DNA from: an uncultured Planctomycetota bacterium
GTDB taxonomy: Bacteria > Planctomycetota > Phycisphaerae > Phycisphaerales > UBA5793
Direction of reading: 5' to 3'
Assembly: GCA_900696685.1 (NCBI GenBank)
Contig: CAADHA010000133.1
Coordinates: 1-57,052 of the forward strand
DNA: 57,052 nucleotides
In this document: piece by piece, positions 44,311-52,742 of the stretch
Numbering within the stretch: the stretch's first letter is position 1
How the letters are laid out: every line of letters begins with the position of its first letter
Program-made: the position numbers and the translations under genes
The notes under the pieces: model-generated
What the model was told of the DNA's origin: nothing
Database searches by the model: none
The model's input: the letters and a program-made list of their open reading frames with translations, nothing else

Positions 44311-45764
44311 GGATGTGGCTCCTGCGGCTTGGTGAGTGCTTTGTCCGGCAGCGTCTCGGTCTGCGCCGGCACGGGCCGGCCGACAAGCATGTCCAGCCTC
44401 GCCAGCGCCACGGCCCGGTCCGTTCGCGCCCGTTCCAGCGCCAGGCGGAACTCGATGAGCGTGCGCTCCGCTTCGAGGATGTCGAGGAACCCGCCGCGTC
44501 CGGCCTGGTAAAGCGCGAGAAGCGATTCGAGCGCCTGATCGGCACGCGGGAGAAGCGTGTCACGGATGAGCCGTGCGCGCCGGTGGGCGTCGCGGTGCTC
44601 AAAGGCCGCCTCGCTCAGTTCGGCCGCGAGACGATTGCCCAATCCCCGGCGCTCGGCGCTGACCGCCAGGCGGCGCGAGATCGCCTCGCCGAGCACCGCT
44701 TCGTTCTTCTCCCTCCAGATCGGCAGGTTCATCGAGACGCTCAGCAGCACCTGGTCGTAGAGGCCCTCCATCGGCTCGCGCATGTCTTCGACCTCCACGC
44801 CGATGGTGAAGTCCGGGTACCGCTCGCGCCGCGCCATCTCCGAGGCCGTCCGTGCTGCATCGATCTCACGGTCCTTCTCCTCGAGTTCGGGATTCGACTC
44901 GCGAAGCATCACGAGCAGTTGATCTACGGTCGCGTCAAGTATCATCGGCTCAATGGCGCCGCCCCAGGGGACGGGCGCATCGGGCGGGCGGTTCATCGCG
45001 GCGTTGAGGTTCGCCGCCAGCGGGTTCCGCCGGTCGCTGAGTTCCGCCAGCCGGTCTTCCAGTTCCGCGAGTTCAATCTGGATGCGGATGAGATCGGCAT
45101 AGTCTGCGGCGGCGACCTGGTAGCGCGTGGCGGCCACCGTCTCCAGGCTCCGAAGGAGAGTGATGTTCTCCTGCGTAAGCTCGATGGCCCGCGCGAGGTA
45201 CTGCAGCTCATGCCAGGCGCTCGAAACGCGGTAGCGCACGGCCAGCGCCTCAGCCTCGAATCGCTGCCGGCCCGCGTCGGCCATCTGCGACGCCTCGGTG
45301 CGGCGCAACTCACGCTTCCCCCATGCGGGCACCATCTGGGACACGCCGCCGGCGTAGCGCATCTCCGCGCGCAGCAGCGTCCGCCCGATCATCGCCATCG
45401 GATCGGGCAGCGAACCGGCCGAGACAATGCGCTCCTTCTGCGCCTGCCAGCGGTAGTAGGCCGCCTGCACATCCGCATTGTGCACAAGGGCATAGACCAC
45501 GCAGTCGTCCAGCGTCGATTGCTCGTTGATCACCGGTGATGCCGCAAGTGCATGGCCTGCTTCGGCGGCCTGCCGCGCCTCCTGTGCGGACGGCGCCAGG
45601 GCGCCCGCCTCCCGCCGGTAGGACTCGATGAGTTCCTTCTCGAAGTACGGCCGCGAGGTCGAGCACGCGGCCGCAGCCAGCACAGCGCCGGCCAGGCCGG
45701 CGGCCATCACTCGCCTCGGTTCGCTGCGGCCGCCGCGCACTCGCTCCTTCAGTTGCATCAACAT
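44307..45764 (-). CDS. cusC: TolC/CusC-type outer membrane channel lipoprotein
   Basis: A 485-residue outer membrane efflux protein. The ATG at 45764 has GAGGAG 9 bases upstream. The signal sequence ends in the lipobox AAAC, so it is lipid-anchored, as CusC is. Two long coiled-coil regions typical of TolC relatives are visible (YRWQAQKERIVSAGSLPDPM, then TRYQVAAADYADLIRIQIEL; and NPELEEKDREIDAARTASEM, then AGRGGFLDILEAERTLIEFR). With the adaptor and pump it would form a complex spanning both membranes. It is followed by cusB with a 4-base overlap and preceded by the Cys-rich protein gene. Confidence 0.92.
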   Translation of the reverse strand: MLMQLKERVRGGRSEPRRVMAAGLAGAVLAAAACSTSRPYFEKELIESYRREAGALAPSAQEARQAAEAGHALAASPVINEQSTLDDCVVYALVHNADVQAAYYRWQAQKERIVSAGSLPDPMAMIGRTLLRAEMRYAGGVSQMVPAWGKRELRRTEASQMADAGRQRFEAEALAVRYRVSSAWHELQYLARAIELTQENITLLRSLETVAATRYQVAAADYADLIRIQIELAELEDRLAELSDRRNPLAANLNAAMNRPPDAPVPWGGAIEPMILDATVDQLLVMLRESNPELEEKDREIDAARTASEMARRERYPDFTIGVEVEDMREPMEGLYDQVLLSVSMNLPIWREKNEAVLGEAISRRLAVSAERRGLGNRLAAELSEAAFEHRDAHRRARLIRDTLLPRADQALESLLALYQAGRGGFLDILEAERTLIEFRLALERARTDRAVALARLDMLVGRPVPAQTETLPDKALTKPQEPHP

Positions 45765-45857
45765 GATCCGATCTCCTCAGGGGAGGCATCAAACCCGCCG
45801 CGTCCAGGTGTGAGCGCACACCGGGCGCAGCGCGCAGTTCCGGCGCATGAGGAGATG

Positions 45858-46259
45858 TCAGGTGAGCCAGATGCAGAGCAGCGCGCGAGCCTCGGCAGGC
45901 GTGCGCGGAAGTGTCGGCGAATCACCGCGGCACGTCAGGCGCGCCGGCAGCCCGTCCGCAACAGAAATCGTCGCGCCGACCCGGCAGAGCAGAAGGTGAG
46001 GCGGCGCTGTCACCGTTGGCTGGACCGGTGCGGGGCTTTCGGGCCTCTCCTGACCTTCGGGTCGCTGCAGGCAGGGGCATTGCGATGAGGGCCCACGTCG
46101 TTCAACTCGTCCCGCGCCGCAGCAGCAGGCTGAAGGGGCTGACTCATGGCAGGATGTGGCGACCGCGGAAAGCTCCCGGCCGCAGTCCGCGCGCTGCCAC
46201 GAAGCGCCGGTCAGAACGGGCTGACACACGAGTGCGAGAATGAGCAATATCCGACCCAT
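45858..46259 (-). CDS. Small Cys-rich exported protein leading the Cus operon
   Basis: A 133-residue protein with a hydrophobic signal peptide (MGRILLILALVCQPVLTGAS) and eleven Cys: 12, 26, 37, 45-47, 61, 63, 92, 110 and 129. The cluster around CHESAPSACCC and the CPC at 61-63 could bind soft metal ions. The start at 46259 has AGAGGG very close upstream (about 3 bases), so the exact start is uncertain; the longer frame reaching 46385 has an unconvincing N-terminus. It lies 93 bases upstream of cusC on the same strand, which supports a periplasmic copper or silver chaperone role. No family was recognised. Confidence 0.6.
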   Translation of the reverse strand: MGRILLILALVCQPVLTGASWQRADCGRELSAVATSCHESAPSACCCGAGRVERRGPSSQCPCLQRPEGQERPESPAPVQPTVTAPPHLLLCRVGATISVADGLPARLTCRGDSPTLPRTPAEARALLCIWLT

Positions 46260-46385
46260 AAGCCCTCTGATAAGGCTATGCCCTTTCCCTTCATTCGGCC
46301 CAGACCGCACCTGGGTTCGCTCCAACCCTCGCCCGGCCTCGAAACGGGGACCGCCGCCCGAGTATCGGACGACCCGGACCGCCAT

Positions 46386-47597
46386 TCACAACCCCTGTCG
46401 CGGCAAGACGGGCGAGCCGTTGCGGACAGAGTCGCCGGGATGGATGATAATCGTCTCTCCCGCCTCAAGCCCATCGACGATCTGCACTTCGAGGCTGCTG
46501 CGCCGGCCGGGCGTGACGGGACGAAGCGCTGCCTTTCCGTCCGCCACGACGAAGACGGACCACTGCCCGCCGCTGCGGAAGAGCGCTCCCGCGGGCGCCT
46601 TGACCACGTCGTCGGCGCGCCATGTCACGATCCGCGCCTCGACCCGGAAGCCGTCGCCGAGCGAACTCCACTTCTCGAACGGGTCGGTGAAATCGATGAT
46701 GACATTGACGCGCTGCTCCTCGACTCCCAGGGCGGAGATCTTGGTGAAGGCGCGCGGCTCGACGAGGCGCACGACGCCTTTGAGCGCATGCTCCCCCCCC
46801 CAATGCTCAATGGACACCGCTGCCCCGGGCTGTATCTGCACGGCGTCGGTCGAAAGCACATCCACCTCGATCTCGAGATCCGCCGGGTCGCCGATCTCGA
46901 GCAGGGGCGAGCCGGGCGACACGACGGCCTCGCTCTCGTGGATCACGCGCAGAACGCGGCCGGTGATGGGGGAGTTGATGACGAGCTGCTCGGGGGCGGG
47001 ATCGCCCTCCGCCGCGGGCCGCGTGCGCAGCAGCGCCGCCTCGGCGAGTTCGAGTTCAAACCGCGCGATCTCCTGGGCAAAGCGGGCAGCCTCGAGGTCC
47101 TCACGTGCGGTACGGTCCAGCAGAAGGGCCGCGTCCAGCTCGCGCTGCGTCGAGCCGCCCCGGTTGAACGCGGTCTTCACGCGATCGAGTTCGACGGCGG
47201 CGTGCTCGCGGCGCGCGGTCGCGGCTGCGAGTTCGGGCGCCATGCGCGCCAGCGCCGCGCTCGCCCGGCGGACGCGTGCTTCCGCCTCCAGGTAGGCCCG
47301 GGCGTCGAGCAGTGCCGGATCGGTGGGTTCGAGCACCGCCAGCACCGTCTCGCCCGCCTTGACCGCGTCGCCCGCGTCAAGCCGGATGCGCTGCACCCGT
47401 GCCGCCAGCGGTGACGAAACGATGTAGCGGTCGCGGATGCGCGTGCGCCCGTCCTCGTCTACGGTAACTTCGAGCGGACCGCGCACCACGGACGCGACAT
47501 CCACCGCCGCGGGCTGCGGCCGGAAGGCGAACACGATCGCCGCCACCACGCCCAGCGCGATCATCAGCACGACGAGTCTGGAGAGCATGTTCTTCAT
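46386..47597 (-). CDS. HlyD-family efflux adaptor
   Basis: A 403-residue periplasmic adaptor with one N-terminal membrane segment. Lipoyl-domain landmarks are VSSPLAARVQRIRLDAGDAVKAGE, split by a long alpha-hairpin (AEARVRRASAALARMAPELA, then RREHAAVELDRVKT), and INSPITGRVLRVIHESEAVV. A beta-barrel domain follows (VNVIIDFTDPFEKWSSLGDG). It starts 3 bases after the permease stop and would couple that ABC transporter to an outer membrane channel. None is encoded in the set, so it may use the adjacent TolC-like protein or another one. Substrate unknown. Confidence 0.88.
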   Translation of the reverse strand: MKNMLSRLVVLMIALGVVAAIVFAFRPQPAAVDVASVVRGPLEVTVDEDGRTRIRDRYIVSSPLAARVQRIRLDAGDAVKAGETVLAVLEPTDPALLDARAYLEAEARVRRASAALARMAPELAAATARREHAAVELDRVKTAFNRGGSTQRELDAALLLDRTAREDLEAARFAQEIARFELELAEAALLRTRPAAEGDPAPEQLVINSPITGRVLRVIHESEAVVSPGSPLLEIGDPADLEIEVDVLSTDAVQIQPGAAVSIEHWGGEHALKGVVRLVEPRAFTKISALGVEEQRVNVIIDFTDPFEKWSSLGDGFRVEARIVTWRADDVVKAPAGALFRSGGQWSVFVVADGKAALRPVTPGRRSSLEVQIVDGLEAGETIIIHPGDSVRNGSPVLPRQGL

Positions 47598-47600
47598 CGG

Positions 47601-49970
47601 TCACGCGCGGCTCTTGAGCACTTCAATCAGGTCGAGATGATCGATCCGCCGCCGCACGATCAGTCCGGAGATGAGCGCGGCGACGAAGACAACCACTGCG
47701 GCAAATCCATACGTCGAACGATCCACCACCAGCGGGATACGGAACAACTCGGTATCGACGGAGAGGATTACCGCCGCGGACAGAGTGTATCCGAGCGCCA
47801 GCCCGAGCGGGACGGCCAGCAGCGTCAGGACGGCCAGTTCGCCCAGCAGGATGGCCGACACCTCGCCGCGCGTGAACCCGATGACGCGCAGCGTTGCAAG
47901 TTCGCGGCTGCGCTCGGCGAGCGAAATCCTCGCACTGTTGTACACGACTCCAAAGGCGATGATCGTCGCAAAGATGATGTTCGAGAGGCGGATGCGCAGC
48001 AGGTTCTCCGCGATGATCGCGTTGAAGCTCTCGATCGTCGCCGTCTTGATCGCCACGCCCGCGACGGCCGGCCTGTTCTTGAGGTCGGTGTACAGTCGGC
48101 TGATCTGCGCCTGGTCCACGGCAAGGTATGCGCCGCTCACACGGCCCTCCTCGCGCATCAGGCGGTGCGCCGCGCCGAGGCGCATGTACGCCGACAGGCC
48201 CGCGAAGTCATCAATCAGCCGCGCGACCTCAATCTCCGCCACGGGGCGCTCGCCTTCGAGAACCTCCATCGTTACGCGATCGCCCGCACGCACGCCGAGC
48301 AACTCCCCGAGTTTGGCCGAGAGATAGAGGCCGTCGCCCTCCGGCGCGATCACGCGCCCGTTCAGGTCCATGATGCGAAACAGTTGCGCATCCTCGCGCA
48401 GCGCCGTCACGGCGACGAGCCGGTGCCGGTGGCCGCTGCGCAGGCGCGCGGGGATCGCCCGGAACGGTTCAGCCGCGAGAACGCCCGACAGGTGCTCCAT
48501 CTCGCGCAAGGCCCGCCCGTGGCCCGGCTCGTTGAGCGTGACCGTAAGCGCCTGCCGCTGCGCCCGCCCGAACTGCAGTTCGAGCACGCAGTCGATCGCA
48601 TCCTTCATGAACGAACCGACGACGAGGATGGCGGCGGCCATGGCGATGCCGAAGACAGAGATTGCGGCCTTGATCGGTCGCCGCTCGAGTTCGCGCAGGA
48701 TCGTCCGCGCCGCGGGCGAGACGAGCCGCTGAAGGCCCAGGCGCTCGAGAATCGTCGGGCGGAAGTCCGCGGGCGGCTCGGGGCGCATCGCCTCGGCCGG
48801 CGGCAGGCGGCCGGCGGTTCGCACGGCACTGAGCGTACCCAGCACGCCGGAGCCCACGGAAATCCCCACCGCCAGCACGACGACGCGAGGGTGAAGGCTG
48901 AACTCGAGAATCGGGAAGTGGAAGAACCGCGTGTACATCTCCGCCAGTCCGCGCCCCATCCACGCCCCCAGCCCCGTGCCCAGCGCCGCCCCGATGACCG
49001 CGATGACCAGCACCATCAGGAGATAGTGCCGCCCCACCTGCCCGTTCGAATACCCGAAGGCCTTGAGCGCCGCAATCTGTTCGCGCTGCGTGGTGATGAG
49101 GCGCGTCAGAACAACGTTGAGCAGAAAGGCCGCCACGAGCAGAAAGATCGTGGGCGCGATGACGGTCATGCCGCGCAACTCGCGCAACTCGTTGAGGACG
49201 AACTGGTGGGAGGGGTGATCGGCGCGGCCGAAGGCGCCCAGCCCGCCGTACGGCGCCAGCAGGTCGTCGAGCCTCCGGATCACCTCCGCCTCGTTCGCTC
49301 CGGGCATGAGCACGAGGCTCACGTCGTTGAATGCCCCCTCCATGTCGTAGGCCGGCGCCAGTTCGCGCTCGCTCATCCAGAACACGCCGAATCGCTTGTC
49401 GTCGGGGAGGATGTCTCCGGGGCGGATCTGGTAGACATACTCGGGGCTGAGCGCGATGCCGACGATGCGCAGCGTGTCGCGCCGGCCGTTGATGATCGCG
49501 CGCACCGTGTCGCCGGGGTGCAGGCCGTGCGCCTTGGCGAAGGCTTCGTTGACCAGGACCTCGCCTCGCCTTCCCGGCTCGATGAAGCGACCGGCGCGGA
49601 GGTAGAAGCCGTTGACGCGCGGCTCGCGATGCTCGGGCACCGAGATCAGCCGCCCCGATCCCGGCTCGGCCAGCCCCTCCACGTCGAGATTCACGTCGAC
49701 CACGACGCGCGTGGCCGCTTCGCTCACGCCGGGAATCTCGCCCAGGCGCTCCGCCACGCTCCGCGGCGCGCGTTTGAGGCGCGCGAAGACGTCGGCGAAG
49801 CGGTGCGCGTCGTAGTACGCGTTCATCGTCCCTTCAAGCGAATCCAGCGTCGCTGCGGAGAGGATGAACGTTGCGATGCCGCTCGCCATCACCAGCGCAA
49901 TTGCGAGCACCTGCCCCTTCATCCCCAGAAGGTCGCGCACCAGTTTGCGGTTGAGGGCGGTAAGAATCAT
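47601..49970 (-). CDS. ABC exporter permease, FtsX/MacB class
   Basis: A 789-residue permease with two FtsX-type halves. The start at 49970 has GAGG close upstream; a longer frame to 50060 overlaps the ATPase gene and is Arg-rich. Membrane segments are visible at about 20-40 ([20 protein letters not shown]), in the middle around [19 protein letters not shown] and [19 protein letters not shown], and near the C-terminus ([20 protein letters not shown]). Large extracytoplasmic MacB-type domains lie between. It begins 7 bases after the ATPase stop. Such exporters move peptides, lipids or lipoproteins; substrate not predictable here. Confidence 0.92.
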   Translation of the reverse strand: MILTALNRKLVRDLLGMKGQVLAIALVMASGIATFILSAATLDSLEGTMNAYYDAHRFADVFARLKRAPRSVAERLGEIPGVSEAATRVVVDVNLDVEGLAEPGSGRLISVPEHREPRVNGFYLRAGRFIEPGRRGEVLVNEAFAKAHGLHPGDTVRAIINGRRDTLRIVGIALSPEYVYQIRPGDILPDDKRFGVFWMSERELAPAYDMEGAFNDVSLVLMPGANEAEVIRRLDDLLAPYGGLGAFGRADHPSHQFVLNELRELRGMTVIAPTIFLLVAAFLLNVVLTRLITTQREQIAALKAFGYSNGQVGRHYLLMVLVIAVIGAALGTGLGAWMGRGLAEMYTRFFHFPILEFSLHPRVVVLAVGISVGSGVLGTLSAVRTAGRLPPAEAMRPEPPADFRPTILERLGLQRLVSPAARTILRELERRPIKAAISVFGIAMAAAILVVGSFMKDAIDCVLELQFGRAQRQALTVTLNEPGHGRALREMEHLSGVLAAEPFRAIPARLRSGHRHRLVAVTALREDAQLFRIMDLNGRVIAPEGDGLYLSAKLGELLGVRAGDRVTMEVLEGERPVAEIEVARLIDDFAGLSAYMRLGAAHRLMREEGRVSGAYLAVDQAQISRLYTDLKNRPAVAGVAIKTATIESFNAIIAENLLRIRLSNIIFATIIAFGVVYNSARISLAERSRELATLRVIGFTRGEVSAILLGELAVLTLLAVPLGLALGYTLSAAVILSVDTELFRIPLVVDRSTYGFAAVVVFVAALISGLIVRRRIDHLDLIEVLKSRA

Positions 49971-49977
49971 GCGCGCC

Positions 49978-50724
49978 TCACCACTCCAGCCGGCGCGCCG
50001 GCATCTTGCTCTCGTTGCGCCGCTCCGACGCGATCCGCCCGTCCGAGAGCGATACAACACGGTCGGCGATCGAGGCGATCACGGCGTTGTGCGTGATGAC
50101 GGCCGTCGCCGTGCCCAGCTCGCGATTCACCCGCTCGATCGCCTCGAGCACGACGATGCCGGTGTGCACGTCGAGCGCGCCGGTCGGTTCGTCGCAAAGG
50201 AGAACCTGCGGCCGCTTGGCGACCGCCCGCGCGATCGCCACGCGCTGCTGCTCGCCTCCCGAGAGTTGCGAAGGGAAGTGGTCCAGGCGCTCGCCCAGGC
50301 CGACAAGGCGCAGCGCCTCAACGGGATCCATCGGGTCTCGCGAGATGTCCGTTACCAGCGCCACGTTTTCACGGGCCGTCAGGCTCGGAATGAGGTTGTA
50401 GAACTGAAAGACGAAGCCGACGTGCTCGCGCCGGTAGCGCGTCAGCGCCGCCTCGTCGTATCTCGTCAGGTCGTGATCCTGGTAGCGCACGGTGCCTGAG
50501 GTCGGCACGTCGAGGCCGCCGAGGATGTTCAGGAGCGTGGACTTGCCGCTTCCGGAAGGCCCGAGCAGGACCAGGAACTCGCCCTCGAAGAGGTCGAGAT
50601 CGACGCCGCGCAGCGCGTGCACGTCAACTTCGCCGACGTGGTAGACCTTGGTGATGCCCCGCGCCTGGAAGACGCAGATGCGGTGCTCATCAGGGCTTGA
50701 GACTGGCGAGGTGGTGGTGGCCAT
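49978..50724 (-). CDS. ABC transporter ATP-binding protein, MacB/LolD class
   Basis: A 248-residue ATPase. Walker A is [17 protein letters not shown], the signature [16 protein letters not shown], and Walker [12 protein letters not shown] followed by the switch His in AVITHN. The region [13 protein letters not shown] is typical of the MacB/LolD/FtsE group. ATG at 50724 was chosen; a GTG at 50745 is possible and neither has a strong binding site. It drives the FtsX-type permease directly downstream, with a HlyD adaptor next: a DevBCA- or MacAB-like three-gene exporter. Confidence 0.93.
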   Translation of the reverse strand: MATTTSPVSSPDEHRICVFQARGITKVYHVGEVDVHALRGVDLDLFEGEFLVLLGPSGSGKSTLLNILGGLDVPTSGTVRYQDHDLTRYDEAALTRYRREHVGFVFQFYNLIPSLTARENVALVTDISRDPMDPVEALRLVGLGERLDHFPSQLSGGEQQRVAIARAVAKRPQVLLCDEPTGALDVHTGIVVLEAIERVNRELGTATAVITHNAVIASIADRVVSLSDGRIASERRNESKMPARRLEW

Positions 50725-50871
50725 GCGTTGCGGTCCGACCGGCACGCGGTCGAGGGATCGTACGGCGATCGAGGCCGGGCATTCGATGAGGCCGCGTCAC
50801 TGCACGACCGGGCCCCCTGATCAGCATCGCCTGACTTGCCGCCGCGCCGCCGCCGGTTTACCGTGCAGGCA

Positions 50872-52530
50872 ATGCCGCAGAAGCCCCGCTCCCCCTCCAG
50901 CCTCGTCGTGGTCCCGTCTGATTCGCCTCCGCCGCGGCGCAACTGGATGACGCGCTTCCTCTCGGTCGTCGAATGGCTCGGCAACCTGCTGCCGCATCCC
51001 GTTACACTCTTTGCGCTCTTCGCGCTCGGCGTGGTGCTGCTCAGCGGCGTGGCGGGATATTTTGAGTGGTCTGTGCAGGACCCGCGCCCGCCGGGCGCGC
51101 GCGGCCGCGCCGACGACGGCTTGATTCGCGCCGTCTCACTTCTCAACGGGGACGGCTTTCGCCGCATCAGCGAGAACCTGGTAAGCAACTTCGTCGGCTT
51201 CGTTCCGCTCGGCACCGTGCTCGTCGCGCTGCTGGGCGTCGGCGTCGCGGAGAAGAGCGGTCTGCTCTCCGCCGCCATCCGCCTCATTATCCTCGGCGCG
51301 CCGCGCACGCTTGTCACCGTCGCCCTCGTCTTCTCCGGCGTCGTGTCCAACACCGCTTCAGAGATGGGCTACGTCGTCATCATCCCGCTCGGCGCAGCCA
51401 TCTTTCACTCGCTCGGCCGGCACCCGCTCGCGGGTCTGGCGGCCGCGTTCGCCGGGGTCAGCGGCGGCTACAGCGCCAACATCCTCATCGGCACAGTCGA
51501 TCCGCTCCTCGCCGGCATCACCGAGGAGGCGGCGCGGATGTATGACCCCGCCTACGAAGTGCACCCGGCCGTCAACTGGTACTTCATGTTCGTCAGCACC
51601 TTCGTAATCACTGCGCTCGGCACATTCGTCACCGCGAAGATCGTCGAACCCAGGCTCGGGCCCTACAACCCCTCACGCGCCGAGGACGGCCTCGAAGCGG
51701 AAACGCGCCTCGAACGCCTCGCGCCCGGCGAGCGGCGCGCGCTCGCCTGGGCCGGCGCCGCGGCCCTGGGCGTCATGTTGCTCTTCATCTGCTTCGCCGG
51801 ACCCAGGTGGCTCGCGCCCGCGGCCGGTTGGATTCCCGGCTATGGCGTGCTGCGCGATCCCGTCAACGACACGCTCCTGCCCTCGCCCTTCCTCCGCAGC
51901 GTCGTCACCATGATCTTCATCTTCTTCATCGTGCCGGGCTTCGTCTACGGCCGGGCCACCGGCGCCATGCGCAACGACCGCGATGTGATCGACGCGATGG
52001 CGGCCGCCATGAGTTCCATGGGCCTCTACATCGTCCTCGTCTTCTTCGCCGCCCAGTTCGTCACATTCTTCAACTGGACGAACTTCGGTTCAATCTTGGC
52101 CGTGCTCGGCTCCGACGCCATCGTCGCGATGCGCCTCGACAACCCGCTCGTCTTCATCCCTTTCATCCTCATGTGCTGCATTGTCAACCTCATGCTCGGC
52201 AGCGCCAGCGCACAGTGGGCCGTCACCGCCCCCATCTTCGTCCCCATGCTCATGTCCGTGGGCTACAGCCCCGAGGTGATCCAGGCGGCGTACCGCATCG
52301 GCGACTCGACGACCAACATCATCACACCCATGATGAGTTACTTCGGCATCATCTACGCCTTCGCCTGTCGCTACGACAAGCGTCTGGGCATCGGCACGCT
52401 CATTTCGACGATGCTGCCCTACTGCATTGTCTTCCTCATCGGGTGGACGGCGCTGTTCTACCTGTGGGTCTTCGGCCTCGGCCTGCCCGTCGGCCCCGGC
52501 GCCCCGACCTGCTACGCTCCGGCGGGATGA
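50872..52530 (+). CDS. AbgT-family transporter
   Basis: A 552-residue integral membrane protein with about a dozen membrane segments and motifs matching the AbgT (p-aminobenzoyl-glutamate) family: GVVLLSGVAGYFEW, LGVGVAEKSGLLSAAIR, SNTASEMGYVVIIPLGAAIF, FAGVSGGYSANILIGTVDPLLAG and, near the end, GSASAQWAVTAPIFVPML and GDSTTNIITPMMSYFG. Family members import p-aminobenzoyl-glutamate or export sulphonamide-like drugs, driven by ion gradients. Start at 50872 (or in-frame ATG 50947) is uncertain, with weak GCAGG upstream. It is divergent from the ABC exporter set. Confidence 0.9.
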   Translation: MPQKPRSPSSLVVVPSDSPPPRRNWMTRFLSVVEWLGNLLPHPVTLFALFALGVVLLSGVAGYFEWSVQDPRPPGARGRADDGLIRAVSLLNGDGFRRISENLVSNFVGFVPLGTVLVALLGVGVAEKSGLLSAAIRLIILGAPRTLVTVALVFSGVVSNTASEMGYVVIIPLGAAIFHSLGRHPLAGLAAAFAGVSGGYSANILIGTVDPLLAGITEEAARMYDPAYEVHPAVNWYFMFVSTFVITALGTFVTAKIVEPRLGPYNPSRAEDGLEAETRLERLAPGERRALAWAGAAALGVMLLFICFAGPRWLAPAAGWIPGYGVLRDPVNDTLLPSPFLRSVVTMIFIFFIVPGFVYGRATGAMRNDRDVIDAMAAAMSSMGLYIVLVFFAAQFVTFFNWTNFGSILAVLGSDAIVAMRLDNPLVFIPFILMCCIVNLMLGSASAQWAVTAPIFVPMLMSVGYSPEVIQAAYRIGDSTTNIITPMMSYFGIIYAFACRYDKRLGIGTLISTMLPYCIVFLIGWTALFYLWVFGLGLPVGPGAPTCYAPAG

Positions 52531-52578
52531 TTCGACGCCCACTGAAATGGAACTGAGCGGGAAACCCGGGGCGGAAAG

Positions 52579-52652
52579 TGGCGGCAGGTGGACTCGAACC
52601 ACCGACCTAGGGCTTATGAATCCCTCGCTCTAACCAACTGAGCTATGCCGCC
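52579..52652 (-). tRNA. tRNA-Met (anticodon CAT), possibly tRNA-Ile2
   Basis: A 74-base cloverleaf: acceptor stem GGCGGCA with TGCCGCC and discriminator A; D-arm GCTC...GAGC; anticodon loop TTCATAA with CAT at 52616-52618; variable loop AGGTC; T-arm GGTGG, TTCGAGT, CCACC. The 3' CCA is not encoded. The bottom pair of the anticodon stem is A-G, a mismatch. CAT is shared by elongator Met and by the lysidine-modified Ile tRNA; the 5' G1-C72 pair and the TTCATAA loop favour elongator Met, but this is not certain. Confidence 0.93.
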
Positions 52653-52742
52653 GATCCATGCCTCGCAAGCGGCTTTGGAGCCGTTTCCGGGCAGTCGGGA
52701 TGGTAGTCGCCGTCTCAGAATGGTTCAACGCAACCGAAGCGT

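Noticed and set aside
45552-46088. Plus-strand ORF of 178 codons opposite the cusC start
   Set aside because: It overlaps cusC and the Cys-rich gene in antisense and has no start signal or domain.
47637-50096. Plus-strand ORF of 819 codons
   Set aside because: It is antisense to the ABC permease, whose FtsX-type membrane segments and start context are clear; the antisense product has no recognisable features.
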